Shown here: one piece after another, positions 17,246 through 26,816 of the stretch
Position numbering within the stretch: the first letter of the stretch is position 1
Layout: each line of letters starts with the position of its first letter
Source: Pseudomonadota bacterium
GTDB lineage: Bacteria; Myxococcota_A; Polyangia; Polyangiales; JAFGIB01
Length of the DNA: 50,811 nucleotides
Reading direction: 5' to 3'
Assembly: GCA_017881185.1 (NCBI GenBank)
Contig: JADGRE010000012.1
Coordinates: 1-50,811, forward strand
Position numbers and translations under genes: made by a program
The notes under the pieces: generated by a model
What the model saw: only the letters and a program-made list of their open reading frames with translations
What the model was told of the DNA's origin: nothing
Database searches by the model: none

Positions 17246-18580
17246 GTGAATCGCCGCCCCAGAGCTGGCTCGCGCGCGCTGACGCTGCTCGACGGGCGCG
17301 TCCGGGACATCACCCAGAGCGGCGAGTCGGTGATCGAGACCGAGCAGGGCCTCATGCTGGTGCGCGGGGGCCTACCTGGCGAGCAAGTGCGGGTGGCGCT
17401 CACTGGGCGCAGCCAGGGGGTGCTGCGCGGCACGCTGCGCGAGATCCGCAGTGCGTCGCCGGAGCGGATCGAGCCAGCGTGCGGGTTGAGCGAGCGCTGC
17501 GGCGGCTGTCCGCTGATGGCGCTAGAGCCCCAAGCACAGCGCGCGCTGAAGCTGCAACGCGTGCAGCGCGCGCTCGTGGAGGTGTGTGAGCCGGGATTGC
17601 GCGCGGTGCTGGAGCCCGAAGGCCAGCCGCTGCACTACCGCCGGCGTGTGCGGCTGTCGTTCCGGCGTGTCGGCGCGCGCGCGCTCATCGGTTACCGCAG
17701 CGCGCACTCGCACACCATCGTCGACGTGGAGCAATGCCCAGTGCTGGAGCCCGCGCTACAGCAAGCGCTGCTGGCCGTACGTGAGCTGCTGGCTCCGGTG
17801 CTCACGGGGTCCGGCGAGCTCGAGCTGCAACGTGGCGGTGAAACGGGTGCCGTCGTGAGCATCGACTGCGACGCGCCGGTGAGCCCTCAGACTTACGCGA
17901 CGGCGCACGCGCTTGCCGAGCACTGTGCGATTGCAGGTGTCTCGCTGCGCGTGCAGCAGGGCGCGCGCGCGACCTACGGCTCGTTGCAGGCCTCGAGCAC
18001 GGGCATCGACGGCCAGCCGCTGCATGCAGTCGCGGACGGCTTCTCGCAGGCCAACAGCGACGTCAACCGACGCCTCGTCGAGCTGGTAGTGGAGCTGGCG
18101 CAAGCCGCCGACAGCAGCGTGCTCGAGCTCTATGCGGGCCACGGAAACTTCACCGTTGCGCTGGCCGGAGCAGCCACGGCGTTGTGCGCGGTCGAGGCCG
18201 ATGCCCAGGCTGCGGCCGCGTGCCGAGCCAATCTCGCGGCGCGAGCGCTCGGCAACACGCGCGTGGTCGCGGGCAGCGCCGACGAGCTCGCGCTGCGTGG
18301 TCACTTCGACGTGCTGGTGCTGGACCCGCCGCGCGCCGGGGCACCAGCGCTGGCTGCCCTGGCCGCGCGGCACACGCCCGAGCGGGTGGTCTACGTGTCG
18401 TGCCACATGACCACGCTGGGGCGCGACCTGCGCGCGCTGCACGCGCTGGGCTTCGTCGTCGACCGCGCACACGTGCTCGACATGTTCCCCCAGACCGCTC
18501 ACGTGGAGGCGGTGGTCCGCCTGGTGCGCCGTACCGGCAACACCCAAGCTCGTGTTGAACCGCCACACCCGGCGTATTAG
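17246..18580 (+). CDS. rlmD: RlmD/TrmA-family RNA 5-methyluridine methyltransferase
   Basis: SAM-dependent enzyme methylating C5 of a uridine in rRNA or tRNA. The 444-aa product has an N-terminal TRAM domain (about 10-70). Four Fe-S cysteines are present: C79, C85 and C88 in CGLSERCGGCPL, and C164 in VEQCPVLEP. The Rossmann motif is VLELYAGHGNFTVALA, followed by VLDPPRAGA and the catalytic cysteine C386 in YVSCHMTTLGRDL. The start is GTG 17246. Domain set and length fit RlmD best; assignment to RlmC or another subtype cannot be excluded. It sits 12 bases before nrdR and may lead that operon. Confidence 0.88.
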   Translation: MNRRPRAGSRALTLLDGRVRDITQSGESVIETEQGLMLVRGGLPGEQVRVALTGRSQGVLRGTLREIRSASPERIEPACGLSERCGGCPLMALEPQAQRALKLQRVQRALVEVCEPGLRAVLEPEGQPLHYRRRVRLSFRRVGARALIGYRSAHSHTIVDVEQCPVLEPALQQALLAVRELLAPVLTGSGELELQRGGETGAVVSIDCDAPVSPQTYATAHALAEHCAIAGVSLRVQQGARATYGSLQASSTGIDGQPLHAVADGFSQANSDVNRRLVELVVELAQAADSSVLELYAGHGNFTVALAGAATALCAVEADAQAAAACRANLAARALGNTRVVAGSADELALRGHFDVLVLDPPRAGAPALAALAARHTPERVVYVSCHMTTLGRDLRALHALGFVVDRAHVLDMFPQTAHVEAVVRLVRRTGNTQARVEPPHPAY

Positions 18581-18592
18581 GTTGCGCGCGCC

Positions 18593-19063
18593 ATGAAGTG
18601 TCCGTTCTGCGCCTGCATCGACAACAAGGTCATCGACTCGCGTCTCTCGCAAGGCGACGAAGTCACGCGCCGGCGCCGTGAATGCGAGCGCTGCACGCGG
18701 CGCTTCACGACCTACGAGCGCATCGAGCTGGTGCTGCCGATGGTGGTCAAGAAGGACGGCCGACGCGAGCCCTTCGACCGACTCAAGGTCATGGCCGGAC
18801 TGCGCCGCGCCTGCGAGAAGCGCCCGGTGGCCTGGGACAAGCTCGAGCAGCTGGTCGACAAGATCGAGCGCGACTTGGTGGAGTCGGGCGAGAAGGAGAT
18901 CGACTCCTCGCGCATCGGCGAAGAGGTGATGCGCGGTCTCAAAGAGCTGGACCAAGTGGCGTACGTGCGCTTCGCCAGTGTCTACCGCAGCTTCAAAGAC
19001 ATCCACGAGTTCATGGCCGAGCTCTCGCACCTTCTGACTCAACCGAAGGGCGACAGTGAGTGA
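18593..19063 (+). CDS. nrdR: Transcriptional repressor NrdR
   Basis: ATP/dATP-sensing repressor of ribonucleotide reductase genes. The 156-aa protein has a zinc ribbon (C3, C6, C31, C34: MKCPFC and ECERC) and then an ATP-cone starting [20 protein letters not shown]. Full family length. It overlaps ribD by 8 bases; nrdR heading the ribD-ribH-nusB block is a widespread arrangement. Confidence 0.97.
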   Translation: MKCPFCACIDNKVIDSRLSQGDEVTRRRRECERCTRRFTTYERIELVLPMVVKKDGRREPFDRLKVMAGLRRACEKRPVAWDKLEQLVDKIERDLVESGEKEIDSSRIGEEVMRGLKELDQVAYVRFASVYRSFKDIHEFMAELSHLLTQPKGDSE

Positions 19064-20162
19064 TGTGCAAGCCAAGCTCGACGCGCGCCTGATGCTGCGC
19101 GCGTTGCGTGCCGCAGAGCGCGGCGACCCCAGCCCGAACCCGCACGTCGGCGCCGTGGTGGCGCGCGGCAACGAGATCATCAGCGTTGGCTACCACGACC
19201 AATGCGGCGGGCCGCATGCAGAGGTGGTGGCGTTGCAGCGTGCGGGCAAGCGCGCGCGGGGCGCCACGCTCTACGTCACTTTCGAGCCGTGCAACCACCA
19301 CGGTCGCACGCCGCCCTGCACCGATGCGATCCTCGCGGCAGGCATCGCGCGCGTCGTGGTGGGTTGCGAAGACCCTGCGCCGCACGTGCCGGGTAGCTCG
19401 CGCAAGCTGCGGCGCAAGGGCGTAGAGGTGGTCATGGGCGTGGAGCGCCAGCGTGCTCACGCGCTGATCCAAGACTTCGAGAAGCTCATGCTGCACGGGC
19501 TGCCGTACGTGACGCTCAAGGCCGCGGTCACGCTCGATGGGCGGCTGGCTGCGCGCGGCGGAGACTCCAAGTGGATCACGGGCGTAGCTGCACGCAAGCG
19601 CGCCCATCAGCTGCGTGCGAAGTCCGACGCCGTGCTCGTGGGTGTCGGCACGGTGTTGGCCGACGACCCCGAGCTGACGGTGCGCCTATGCCGCGGGCGC
19701 GATCCCATGCGGGTCGTGCTCGACACGCAGCTGCGCACGCCCAAAACTGCGAAGCTCGTACGCAGCGCCAAACGCACGCGCACGCTGATCTTCCACGGCC
19801 CGGGCGTGAACGCCGCTCGCGCCAGAGCGCTGACGAGCGCCGGCGTCGAGCTAGTCGAAGTTGCAGCTACCGGCAAGCACGGCCTGCGCTTGCGGCAGGT
19901 CTTGCGTGAGCTTGGGCGGCGCGACGTCGTGCGCTTGCTCGTGGAGGGCGGCTCGCGTGTGCACGGCGCGTTTCTCGACGCCAAGCTCGCCGACCGGGCA
20001 GCCGTGTGCGTGGCGCCCAAGCTGCTGGCTGACCCGGGTGCTGTGCCCCTCGCGCACGGCAAGCCCCAGCGCAAGCTCGCCGGGGCTTGGCGCCTGCGCT
20101 CGCCGCAGATCGAACGCGTGGGCGACGATGTCTTGTTCTTGGGCGAGCTGGAGCAGGGCTGA
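19056..20162 (+). CDS. ribD: Bifunctional riboflavin deaminase/reductase RibD
   Basis: Carries out the second and third steps of riboflavin synthesis. The 368-aa protein has an N-terminal deaminase with the zinc site HAEVVAL and [12 protein letters not shown], and a C-terminal reductase starting near [15 protein letters not shown] with a NADPH-binding [14 protein letters not shown] segment. The start is GTG 19056, giving [14 protein letters not shown] and an 8-base overlap with nrdR. ribE (riboflavin synthase), which often follows, is absent; 150 bases separate ribD from ribB. Confidence 0.96.
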   Translation: MSDVQAKLDARLMLRALRAAERGDPSPNPHVGAVVARGNEIISVGYHDQCGGPHAEVVALQRAGKRARGATLYVTFEPCNHHGRTPPCTDAILAAGIARVVVGCEDPAPHVPGSSRKLRRKGVEVVMGVERQRAHALIQDFEKLMLHGLPYVTLKAAVTLDGRLAARGGDSKWITGVAARKRAHQLRAKSDAVLVGVGTVLADDPELTVRLCRGRDPMRVVLDTQLRTPKTAKLVRSAKRTRTLIFHGPGVNAARARALTSAGVELVEVAATGKHGLRLRQVLRELGRRDVVRLLVEGGSRVHGAFLDAKLADRAAVCVAPKLLADPGAVPLAHGKPQRKLAGAWRLRSPQIERVGDDVLFLGELEQG

Positions 20163-20312
20163 AGCCTGCGCTGCGCAGCGCGCCGAGCAGGCTCGCGCTT
20201 CACGGGCGTTCAGTCCTGCCACCCAGCAAAAACGCTACCCTCGACCACGCGAGCGGGTAACGCTATGTGTACCTGACCCGCGCCCCGAAAGGCGCCCAGC
20301 CGAGGAAGACCC

Positions 20313-21485
20313 ATGCGCAGTAACGCCATCGAACGTGTGCATCGCGCGCTCGAAGACATCGCCGCCGGCAAGATGGTGGTGATGGTCGACGACGAGCAGC
20401 GCGAGAACGAGGGCGACCTCGTGATGGCGGCGGATCTGTGCACGCCCGAAGCCGTAAACTTCATGGCGCGCTTCGGCCGCGGACTCATCTGCCTCACGCT
20501 CGAACCCGGCAAGGTCGACGAGCTCGGGCTGCCGATGATGGTCGAGGACAACCAGACCAAGAGCGGCACGGCGTTCACGGTGTCGATCGAAGCGCGCCAC
20601 GGCGTGACGACCGGCATCAGCGCAGCCGACCGCGCACACACCGTGAAGGTCGCCGTGGCCAAGCACGCGCGAGCGGACGACCTGGTCAGCCCTGGGCACG
20701 TGTTCCCCCTGCGCGCGGTGGCGGGTGGCGTGTTGCAGCGCGCAGGCCACACCGAGGGCTCGGTCGACATCGCGCGCCTGGCCAGCCGCACACCCGCCGG
20801 CGTGATCTGCGAGATCATGAACGACGACGGCAGCATGGCGCGCATGAGCGATCTCGAGCGCTTCGCGCAGGCGCACGGGCTGCGCATCCTGTCGATTGCC
20901 GATCTCATCCAGTACCGCCTGCAGACTGAGCGCCTCGTGCGCAAGGTCGGCAGCGGTGAGATCGCGTTGCCGCCGGGCAAGCGCTCCTGGAAGGCGCACG
21001 TCTACGAGACCGCGGGCGAGCGCGGCTACAACGAGATGTTGGCGCTCACGCTTGGCGAAATCGACGGCTCCCCCACGCTGGTGCGCGTGCAGATGGGCTC
21101 GGTGATCGGCGACGTGTTCGGGGCCCGACACGGCACACGCGTGCTGGCCTCCGAGGCGCTGGCGCGCATCGAGCAAGAAGGCAAGGGCGTGATTCTCTAC
21201 ATCCCGCCGCGCGGCGACCTGGCCGGCGATCTCGAGCACCACCTGGGGCGAGAGTCCACCACCGTGCGACCACCGCCCGCACACGAAGTCGTGCTGCGCG
21301 AGGTGGGCCTCGGCTCGCAGGTGCTGATGGATCTCGGCATCCGCAAGATGCGCTTGCTCACCAACCGCGTGAGCCGCATTGTCGCGGTCGACGGCTTCGA
21401 GCTCGAAGTGGTCGAACAAGTGCTGCTGCGCGCGCCCGACGAGGGCGCCACCGACGGCAAAGACTCCGTACGAACGACCCACTGA
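20313..21485 (+). CDS. ribB: 3,4-DHBP synthase with degenerate GTP cyclohydrolase II domain
   Basis: Residues 1-205 are a complete dihydroxybutanone-phosphate synthase: [49 protein letters not shown]. Residues about 210-370 follow the GTP cyclohydrolase II fold but have no zinc cysteines. Where active RibA has a Cys-rich GDVFGSxxCxCG segment, this protein reads [20 protein letters not shown]. Only the RibB reaction is therefore predicted, and GTP cyclohydrolase II must be encoded elsewhere. The ribosome site GAGGAAG precedes the ATG. No FMN riboswitch is recognisable in the 150-base leader. ribH follows 7 bases later. Confidence 0.93.
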   Translation: MRSNAIERVHRALEDIAAGKMVVMVDDEQRENEGDLVMAADLCTPEAVNFMARFGRGLICLTLEPGKVDELGLPMMVEDNQTKSGTAFTVSIEARHGVTTGISAADRAHTVKVAVAKHARADDLVSPGHVFPLRAVAGGVLQRAGHTEGSVDIARLASRTPAGVICEIMNDDGSMARMSDLERFAQAHGLRILSIADLIQYRLQTERLVRKVGSGEIALPPGKRSWKAHVYETAGERGYNEMLALTLGEIDGSPTLVRVQMGSVIGDVFGARHGTRVLASEALARIEQEGKGVILYIPPRGDLAGDLEHHLGRESTTVRPPPAHEVVLREVGLGSQVLMDLGIRKMRLLTNRVSRIVAVDGFELEVVEQVLLRAPDEGATDGKDSVRTTH

Positions 21486-21492
21486 GGAAGCC

Positions 21493-22014
<522 letters not shown>

Positions 22015-22128
22015 CAGCCGCGGCGACCGCGCGACTCGCATAGCCGCGTGCGCGCAGCGCGAAACGGGCTATGATGCGCAGCCTCGTGCGACGGCAGCCG
22101 TCGACCGAGCAGTTCTTTGTGGTTCAAG

Positions 22129-22539
22129 ATGGGCTCGCGACGCAAAGCTAGAGAAGCGGCCGTGCAGATGCTCTATCAGATGGACGTCGCCGGCGTAGAT
22201 GCCGAGCGGGCCATCGAGCTGTTCTGGGCGAACATGGCGACCGCGCCCGAGGGCCAGGGGTTCGCCAACGACCTGGTGCGCGGCTACGGCGCAGCGCACG
22301 AAGCCATCGACGACCGCATTCGTGCGGTAAGCAAGCACTGGCGCCTGGAGCGCATGTCGCGGGTCGATCGCAACATCATCCGCCTGGGTGCGTACGAGCT
22401 ATTGCACGTGCCCGAAGTCCCGAGCCGCGTGACGCTGAACGAGTCGGTGGAGCTGGCCAAGCGCTTCGGCAACGAAGAGAGCGCGGCGTTCGTGAACGGA
22501 GTGCTCGACCGCATCGCGGCCGACTTGACCAAGGACTGA
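22129..22539 (+). CDS. nusB: Transcription antitermination protein NusB
   Basis: All-helical RNA-binding factor that joins NusE (S10) in rRNA antitermination. The 136-aa product begins MGSRRKAREAAVQMLYQMDV, the Arg-rich family start. It also has the late signatures VDRNIIRLGAYELLH and VTLNESVELAKRFGNEESAAFVNGVLD. A TTG four codons upstream is in frame but unlikely. Its position after ribH is conserved across bacteria. Confidence 0.95.
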   Translation: MGSRRKAREAAVQMLYQMDVAGVDAERAIELFWANMATAPEGQGFANDLVRGYGAAHEAIDDRIRAVSKHWRLERMSRVDRNIIRLGAYELLHVPEVPSRVTLNESVELAKRFGNEESAAFVNGVLDRIAADLTKD

Positions 22540-22554
22540 GCGGGGAAGGTCGCG

Positions 22555-23079
22555 ATGGACGTTCGCTTCTTGGCGCCCTCGTTGCAGCACCTCGATGCCC
22601 TCGAGTGCGAGGCGATCCTCGCGCCCTTCTTCAGCGACGAGCGACCCTTGTGTGGCGCGCTCGGCCTCATCGACTGGCGACTGTCGGGCTTCGTCTCGAA
22701 GATGATCGTCCGCGACTACGTGCGCGGCGACCGGGGCGAGACCGTGCTCGTGCCGCTGCGCTCGGGCTTCAGCATCGACAAGCTCTTTCTGTTCGGCCTC
22801 GGGCCCGAGGCCGACTTCGATACCCAAGCGCTCTTGCCAGCGATGACGCGCATGTTCGAGGTGGTGTCGCGCGCGAAGGTCCGCACCACGGCCCTGGTGC
22901 TGCCGGGACGCAGCACGGGGCGCAGCGCACCGGTCGCGGCCATGGAGAGCTTCGTGGCCGCAGGTGCCCTGCACGGCAACCAGGACGAAGTGATCTTGCT
23001 CGAGACGCCCAACGCGCAGAAGGAGATGGCGCCGATCGTGCAACGCGAGCGCCGACGTGCGCGCGCCTCAGATGAATGA
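22555..23079 (+). CDS. Stand-alone leucyl aminopeptidase N-terminal-like domain protein
   Basis: A 174-aa protein resembling the N-terminal macro-like domain of M17 leucyl aminopeptidases (MDVRFLAPSLQHLDALECEA, a DKLFLFGLG strand, then ALVLPGRSTGRSA). It lacks the C-terminal metal-dependent peptidase domain and all its metal ligands, so it is not a peptidase. Such single-domain proteins exist in Myxococcota, probably with a binding or regulatory role. It follows nusB by 15 bases. Its stop overlaps the truncated hydantoinase-type fragment. Family placement is by fold impression and only moderately sure. Confidence 0.55.
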   Translation: MDVRFLAPSLQHLDALECEAILAPFFSDERPLCGALGLIDWRLSGFVSKMIVRDYVRGDRGETVLVPLRSGFSIDKLFLFGLGPEADFDTQALLPAMTRMFEVVSRAKVRTTALVLPGRSTGRSAPVAAMESFVAAGALHGNQDEVILLETPNAQKEMAPIVQRERRRARASDE

Positions 23080-23221
23080 TGGAGCGCGGCCAGTGAGCGC
23101 CGGGCCGCAACTGCCGCCGCAAGAACCGCGCTATCGCGTACTGATCGATCGCGGCGGGACCTTCACCGATTGCATCGGCATCGAAACGCCCGGCGGCGGC
23201 GGCTACGGCCAGCGTGCGTAG
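23072..23221 (+). pseudogene. Truncated 5' end of a hydantoinase/5-oxoprolinase gene
   Basis: An ATG at 23072 overlaps the preceding gene (ATGAATGA) and opens a 49-codon frame. From residue about 21 it reads YRVLIDRGGTFTDCIGIE, which is the phosphate-binding N terminus of HyuA/5-oxoprolinase proteins. The frame then meets Gly codons and TAG at 23219, and the ileS promoter begins 3 bases later. More than 95 percent of the expected gene is absent. It looks like the surviving tip of a deleted gene rather than a functional peptide. Confidence 0.7.
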
Positions 23222-23223
23222 CT

Positions 23224-23251
23224 TTGACATCCGCGGATCGCGTGGTAGAAA
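23224..23251 (+). promoter_or_regulatory. Sigma-70-type promoter for ileS
   Basis: TTGACA (23224-23229), 16 bases, then TAGAAA (23246-23251) with an extended TGn immediately before it. The predicted start is near 23258, 39 bases before the GTG start of ileS. It is the best match to a consensus promoter in the window. Confidence 0.65.
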
Positions 23252-23296
23252 CTGGCGAATTCCCTGCTTAATTCGCGAGATACGCGAGGTGCCACG

Positions 23297-26212
23297 GTGA
23301 CCGAAGGCGAGCGCGCAGACTACAAGCACACGATCCGGCTGCCGCAGACCGAGTTCCCGATGCGCGCCAACCTCGCGCAGCGCGAACCGGAGACGCTGGC
23401 GCGCTGGCAGCGAGAGCGCATCTACGAGCGTGCGCTGTCCGCGCGCGAAGGGCACGAGCGCTACGTGTTCCACGATGGCCCGCCCTACGCGAACGGGCAC
23501 ATCCACTACGGGCACATCCTCAACAAGATCCTCAAAGACATCGTCGTGAAGTACCAGACGATGGCTGGGCGCTACGCGAAGTTCGTGCCCGGCTGGGACT
23601 GTCACGGCTTGCCGATCGAGCTCGGCGTAGAGCGCGCGCTGGCCGCCAAGAAGGCCGAGGTCAGCCAGAACGTGGTGCGCTCGGCCTGCCGCAAGGAAGC
23701 CGAGAAGTGGGTCGACACGCAGCGCAACGAGTTCAAGCGGCTGGGCGTGTTCGCCACCTGGGAAGAGCCCTACCTCACGCTCACGCCAAGCTTCGAGCAA
23801 GGCATCGTCGAGGCACTGGGCGCGTTCGTGCGCCACGGCCTCGTGTACCGCGGCAAGAAGCCGGTGCACTGGTGCGGGCGCTGTCGCACCGCGCTCGCCG
23901 AGGCCGAGGTCGAGTACATCGACCATGAATCGCCAAGCATCTACGTCAAGTTCCCGCTCACGGGCGAGGCCAGGACCACGCTGTGCCAACGCTTCGGCTT
24001 GAATGCAGCTGACAGCCAGCTGCCTGCGTATGCGTTGATCTGGACGACCACTCCCTGGACGTTGCCCGCGAATCTGGCAATCGCCGTGCACCCCGAGCAC
24101 GAGTACGCGGCTGTCCGCGCCGGCAACGAGATCTGGCTGGTCGCGCGCGCATTGGTCGAAGCCGTCAGCCAAGCCACCAAGCACGAGCTCACTGCTTTGG
24201 GCGGGTTTGTGCCAGGTGCCGAGCTGGCAGGCCTGCTCGCGCGCCACCCATTCGAAGACCGCGCGTCGCCGCTGTTGGCGGCACACTACGTCACGCTCGA
24301 CACAGGCACTGGGCTCGTGCACACCGCGCCGGGGCACGGCGCCGACGACTATTCGCTCGGTCAGGCGCATGGGCTCGACACCTTCGCGCCGGTCGACGAA
24401 GCCGCGCGCTTCACGAACGAGGTGCGCGAAGACTGGCGTGGCCTGCATGTGCTCGAAGCCAACCCACGCATCGTGGCGTTTCTGGCGGAGCAGGGCGTGC
24501 TCGCCAACCGCGTGGGCGACTCGATCAAGCACAGCTATCCGGCATGCTGGCGCTGCAAGAACCCCATCATTTTCCGCGCGACCACGCAGTGGTTCATCGC
24601 GATGGACCGACCGATGCTGGGTCGCACCGACAACAAGACGTTGCGGCAGATCGCGCTCGACGAAATCGCGGCCATCGCCGCGGGCCGCGACCTGCCCATG
24701 CAAGAGGGCCACACTCCGAGCGGCTGGATCCCCGACTGGGGCCGCGACCGCATTCACGGCATGCTCGCCGACCGTCCGGACTGGTGCATCTCACGTCAGC
24801 GTGCCTGGGGCGTCCCAATCCCCGCGTTGCACTGCAAGCAGTGCCAGGAAGTCTCGCTCGACGAACGCCTGGTCACGCACGTCAGCCAGATCATCGGCAA
24901 GCTCGGCGCCGACGCCTGGTTCACCAAGGAAGCCAGCGAGCTGGTGCCGGCTGATTATCGCTGCGCCAAGTGCGGCAGCAGCGACTTCAGCAAGGACACC
25001 AGTATTCTCGACGTGTGGTTCGAATCAGGCGCGTCGTTCTGGTCGACCATGCGCAGCACCGAAGCCGGCTTCGGCGTCCCGGTGGATCTCTACCTCGAAG
25101 GCTCAGACCAACACCGCGGCTGGTTCCATTCGTCGTTGCTCGTCGGCGCCGCGGTGCTCGGTCGCGCGCCGTACAAGCGCGTGCTGACGCACGGCTTCGT
25201 GTGCGACGACCAGGGCCGGCCGTACTCCAAGAGCGAGCTGCGGCGCCGCCAGGAGGCGGGCGAGAAGGTCGAGTACATCGAGCCCGAGAAGCTGATCAAG
25301 CAGCAGGGCGCCGAGTTGCTCCGCCTCTGGGTCGCCTACGAAGACTTCCGCGGCGACGTGCGCTTTTCCGCCGAGCACATGAAGCAGGTGTCCGATGCGT
25401 ACTTCAAGATCCGCAACACCCTGCGGTTCCTGCTCGGTAACCTCTCCGACTTCGAAGCAGGCGCAGCACAGCCGTCAGCAGACGCACTCGACCCGCTCGA
25501 TCGCTGGGCCATGGCGCGCATGCGGCAATACCTGCACGAGGTCGTGAACGCATACGAGCGCTACGACTTCCGCACGGTCTACCACCGCACGGTGGAGCTG
25601 TGCGTCGGCCCGTGGTCGCAGTTTTATCTCGACGTGGTCAAAGATCGCTTGTACTGCGATGCTGCTGACGCCCCGCGCCGGCGCTCTTGCCAAGCCACAC
25701 TCGACACCATCGCCCGTGGCACCATCGCAGCACTTGCGCCCATCGTATCGTTCACGGCCGACGAAGCGTTCCGCTGTCTGCCGGGGGCAGGGCAGGGCTC
25801 GGTCTTTCTCGATGCCAAGCTCGAAGGCCCGCCGCCATCCGCTGCGGATCAGCGCTTGCTGGCCGCAGGCGAGCAACTCTTCGCAGCGCGCGACGCGCTC
25901 AACGCCGTGCTCGAACCCAAGGTGAAGGCCAAGGAGATCGGCCACCGCCGCGAGGTTGCCGCGCTGCTCAGGCTGCCGGATGCGCTGCGCGAGCAGCTAG
26001 CAACCATCGCGCCCGATCTCGCAGAGGTCTTCGCTGTCGCGTCGGTGGAAACACGCAGCGGCACCAGCGTCTCGGTGGAGCTGCGCAAGACGAGCAGCCC
26101 CCAGTGCGAACGCTGCTGGCGCCACCGCGACGACGTCGGCACACACGCCGTACACCCCGGGTTGTGCGGTCGCTGCGCGCAGGTCATCAGCGCGCTCGGC
26201 CCTGCGCAGTGA
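23297..26212 (+). CDS. ileS: Isoleucyl-tRNA synthetase
   Basis: Class I synthetase of 971 aa. It has the HIGH motif as HYGH in NGHIHYGHILNKIL (about 67-73), the editing domain with IWTTTPWTLPAN, and a C-terminal zinc site (CERCWRHRDD and LCGRCAQ). The KMSKS loop is unusual: residues 642-646 read PYSKS in GRPYSKSELRRRQEAG, followed by extra charged residues before the normal anticodon-binding region. The lysine-serine pair is kept. The start is GTG 23297 with GAGGTG upstream. It overlaps lspA (first copy) by 4 bases (GTGA); ileS-lspA pairing is widespread. Confidence 0.96.
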   Translation: MTEGERADYKHTIRLPQTEFPMRANLAQREPETLARWQRERIYERALSAREGHERYVFHDGPPYANGHIHYGHILNKILKDIVVKYQTMAGRYAKFVPGWDCHGLPIELGVERALAAKKAEVSQNVVRSACRKEAEKWVDTQRNEFKRLGVFATWEEPYLTLTPSFEQGIVEALGAFVRHGLVYRGKKPVHWCGRCRTALAEAEVEYIDHESPSIYVKFPLTGEARTTLCQRFGLNAADSQLPAYALIWTTTPWTLPANLAIAVHPEHEYAAVRAGNEIWLVARALVEAVSQATKHELTALGGFVPGAELAGLLARHPFEDRASPLLAAHYVTLDTGTGLVHTAPGHGADDYSLGQAHGLDTFAPVDEAARFTNEVREDWRGLHVLEANPRIVAFLAEQGVLANRVGDSIKHSYPACWRCKNPIIFRATTQWFIAMDRPMLGRTDNKTLRQIALDEIAAIAAGRDLPMQEGHTPSGWIPDWGRDRIHGMLADRPDWCISRQRAWGVPIPALHCKQCQEVSLDERLVTHVSQIIGKLGADAWFTKEASELVPADYRCAKCGSSDFSKDTSILDVWFESGASFWSTMRSTEAGFGVPVDLYLEGSDQHRGWFHSSLLVGAAVLGRAPYKRVLTHGFVCDDQGRPYSKSELRRRQEAGEKVEYIEPEKLIKQQGAELLRLWVAYEDFRGDVRFSAEHMKQVSDAYFKIRNTLRFLLGNLSDFEAGAAQPSADALDPLDRWAMARMRQYLHEVVNAYERYDFRTVYHRTVELCVGPWSQFYLDVVKDRLYCDAADAPRRRSCQATLDTIARGTIAALAPIVSFTADEAFRCLPGAGQGSVFLDAKLEGPPPSAADQRLLAAGEQLFAARDALNAVLEPKVKAKEIGHRREVAALLRLPDALREQLATIAPDLAEVFAVASVETRSGTSVSVELRKTSSPQCERCWRHRDDVGTHAVHPGLCGRCAQVISALGPAQ

Positions 26213-26715
26213 CGCGCAGGCTCGTGCAGCTGGGCGTGACCGCGGGCCTCGGCGTGCTCGCGGACCAGCTCAGCAAACGCTGGGCGGAGAACGAGCTGCC
26301 GAGGCGCGGCGTGATCATGCTCGCGCGCTGCTGCTGTGAGCTGCGTCTCATGCACAACCGCGGCGCCTTCTTCAGCTGGGGTGCCCGACTGCCCCCGACC
26401 GTGCGTACCGGCTTCTTCGTCACGGCCAGCGTGCTTGCGATAGCGGCGATGCTGCGGCTGCACGCCAAGACCGCCGAGGTGGACAGTCGCCTGCGCTGGG
26501 CACTCTCGCTGCTGTGCGCCGGCGCCGCCGGCAACTTGATCGACCGCGCCCGCATCGGTGAGGTCACCGACTTCGTCCACCTGCACGCGGGCGAGCTCTT
26601 TCACTGGGCCACGTTCAATGTGGCCGACGTCCTTATCGCCGTGGGTCTGTGTCTCTTGCTCTGGGACCTCGGCAGCCCACGCATGCCAAGATCAGGCGGT
26701 CGCGCGACCGCCTGA
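26209..26715 (+). CDS. lspA: Signal peptidase II, first copy
   Basis: Inner-membrane aspartyl protease that removes lipoprotein signal peptides after diacylglyceryl transfer. The 168-aa protein has four hydrophobic spans. Catalytic Asp pairs are D121 in GNLIDRARIGEVTDFVHL and D140 in FNVADVLIAVG, with the conserved HNRGAFFSWG before them. The start is GTG 26209, overlapping ileS as GTGA. A second, divergent lspA follows after 101 bases, and the 3' end of this gene lies inside a perfect palindrome. Confidence 0.93.
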   Translation: MTRRLVQLGVTAGLGVLADQLSKRWAENELPRRGVIMLARCCCELRLMHNRGAFFSWGARLPPTVRTGFFVTASVLAIAAMLRLHAKTAEVDSRLRWALSLLCAGAAGNLIDRARIGEVTDFVHLHAGELFHWATFNVADVLIAVGLCLLLWDLGSPRMPRSGGRATA

Positions 26716-26717
26716 TC
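26690..26717. repeat. Perfect 28-bp palindrome at the lspA1 stop
   Basis: GATCAGGCGGTCGC is followed directly by its exact complement. In RNA it would form a 12-bp stem with a GCGC loop. It contains the lspA1 stop codon and has no following T-run, so it is not a standard terminator. It may separate expression of the two lspA genes, stabilise the upstream mRNA, or bind a dimeric protein. Confidence 0.85.
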
Positions 26718-26816
26718 CCCGCCGCCCGCGCGATCCAGGCGCAGCAGCCGTTTCCGCTTTGCGCTAGCCTTGCACATCGGCTACTTCAACGACCGGTCGC
26801 CCGTTTGCGAGAGCCC

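Noticed and set aside
20163..20312. FMN riboswitch before ribB
   Set aside because: None of the conserved FMN-element blocks is recognisable in this leader.
22769..24757. 662-codon minus-strand frame
   Set aside because: Antisense to ileS and its upstream gene, Ala/Arg/His-biased, with no family motif; a high-GC shadow.
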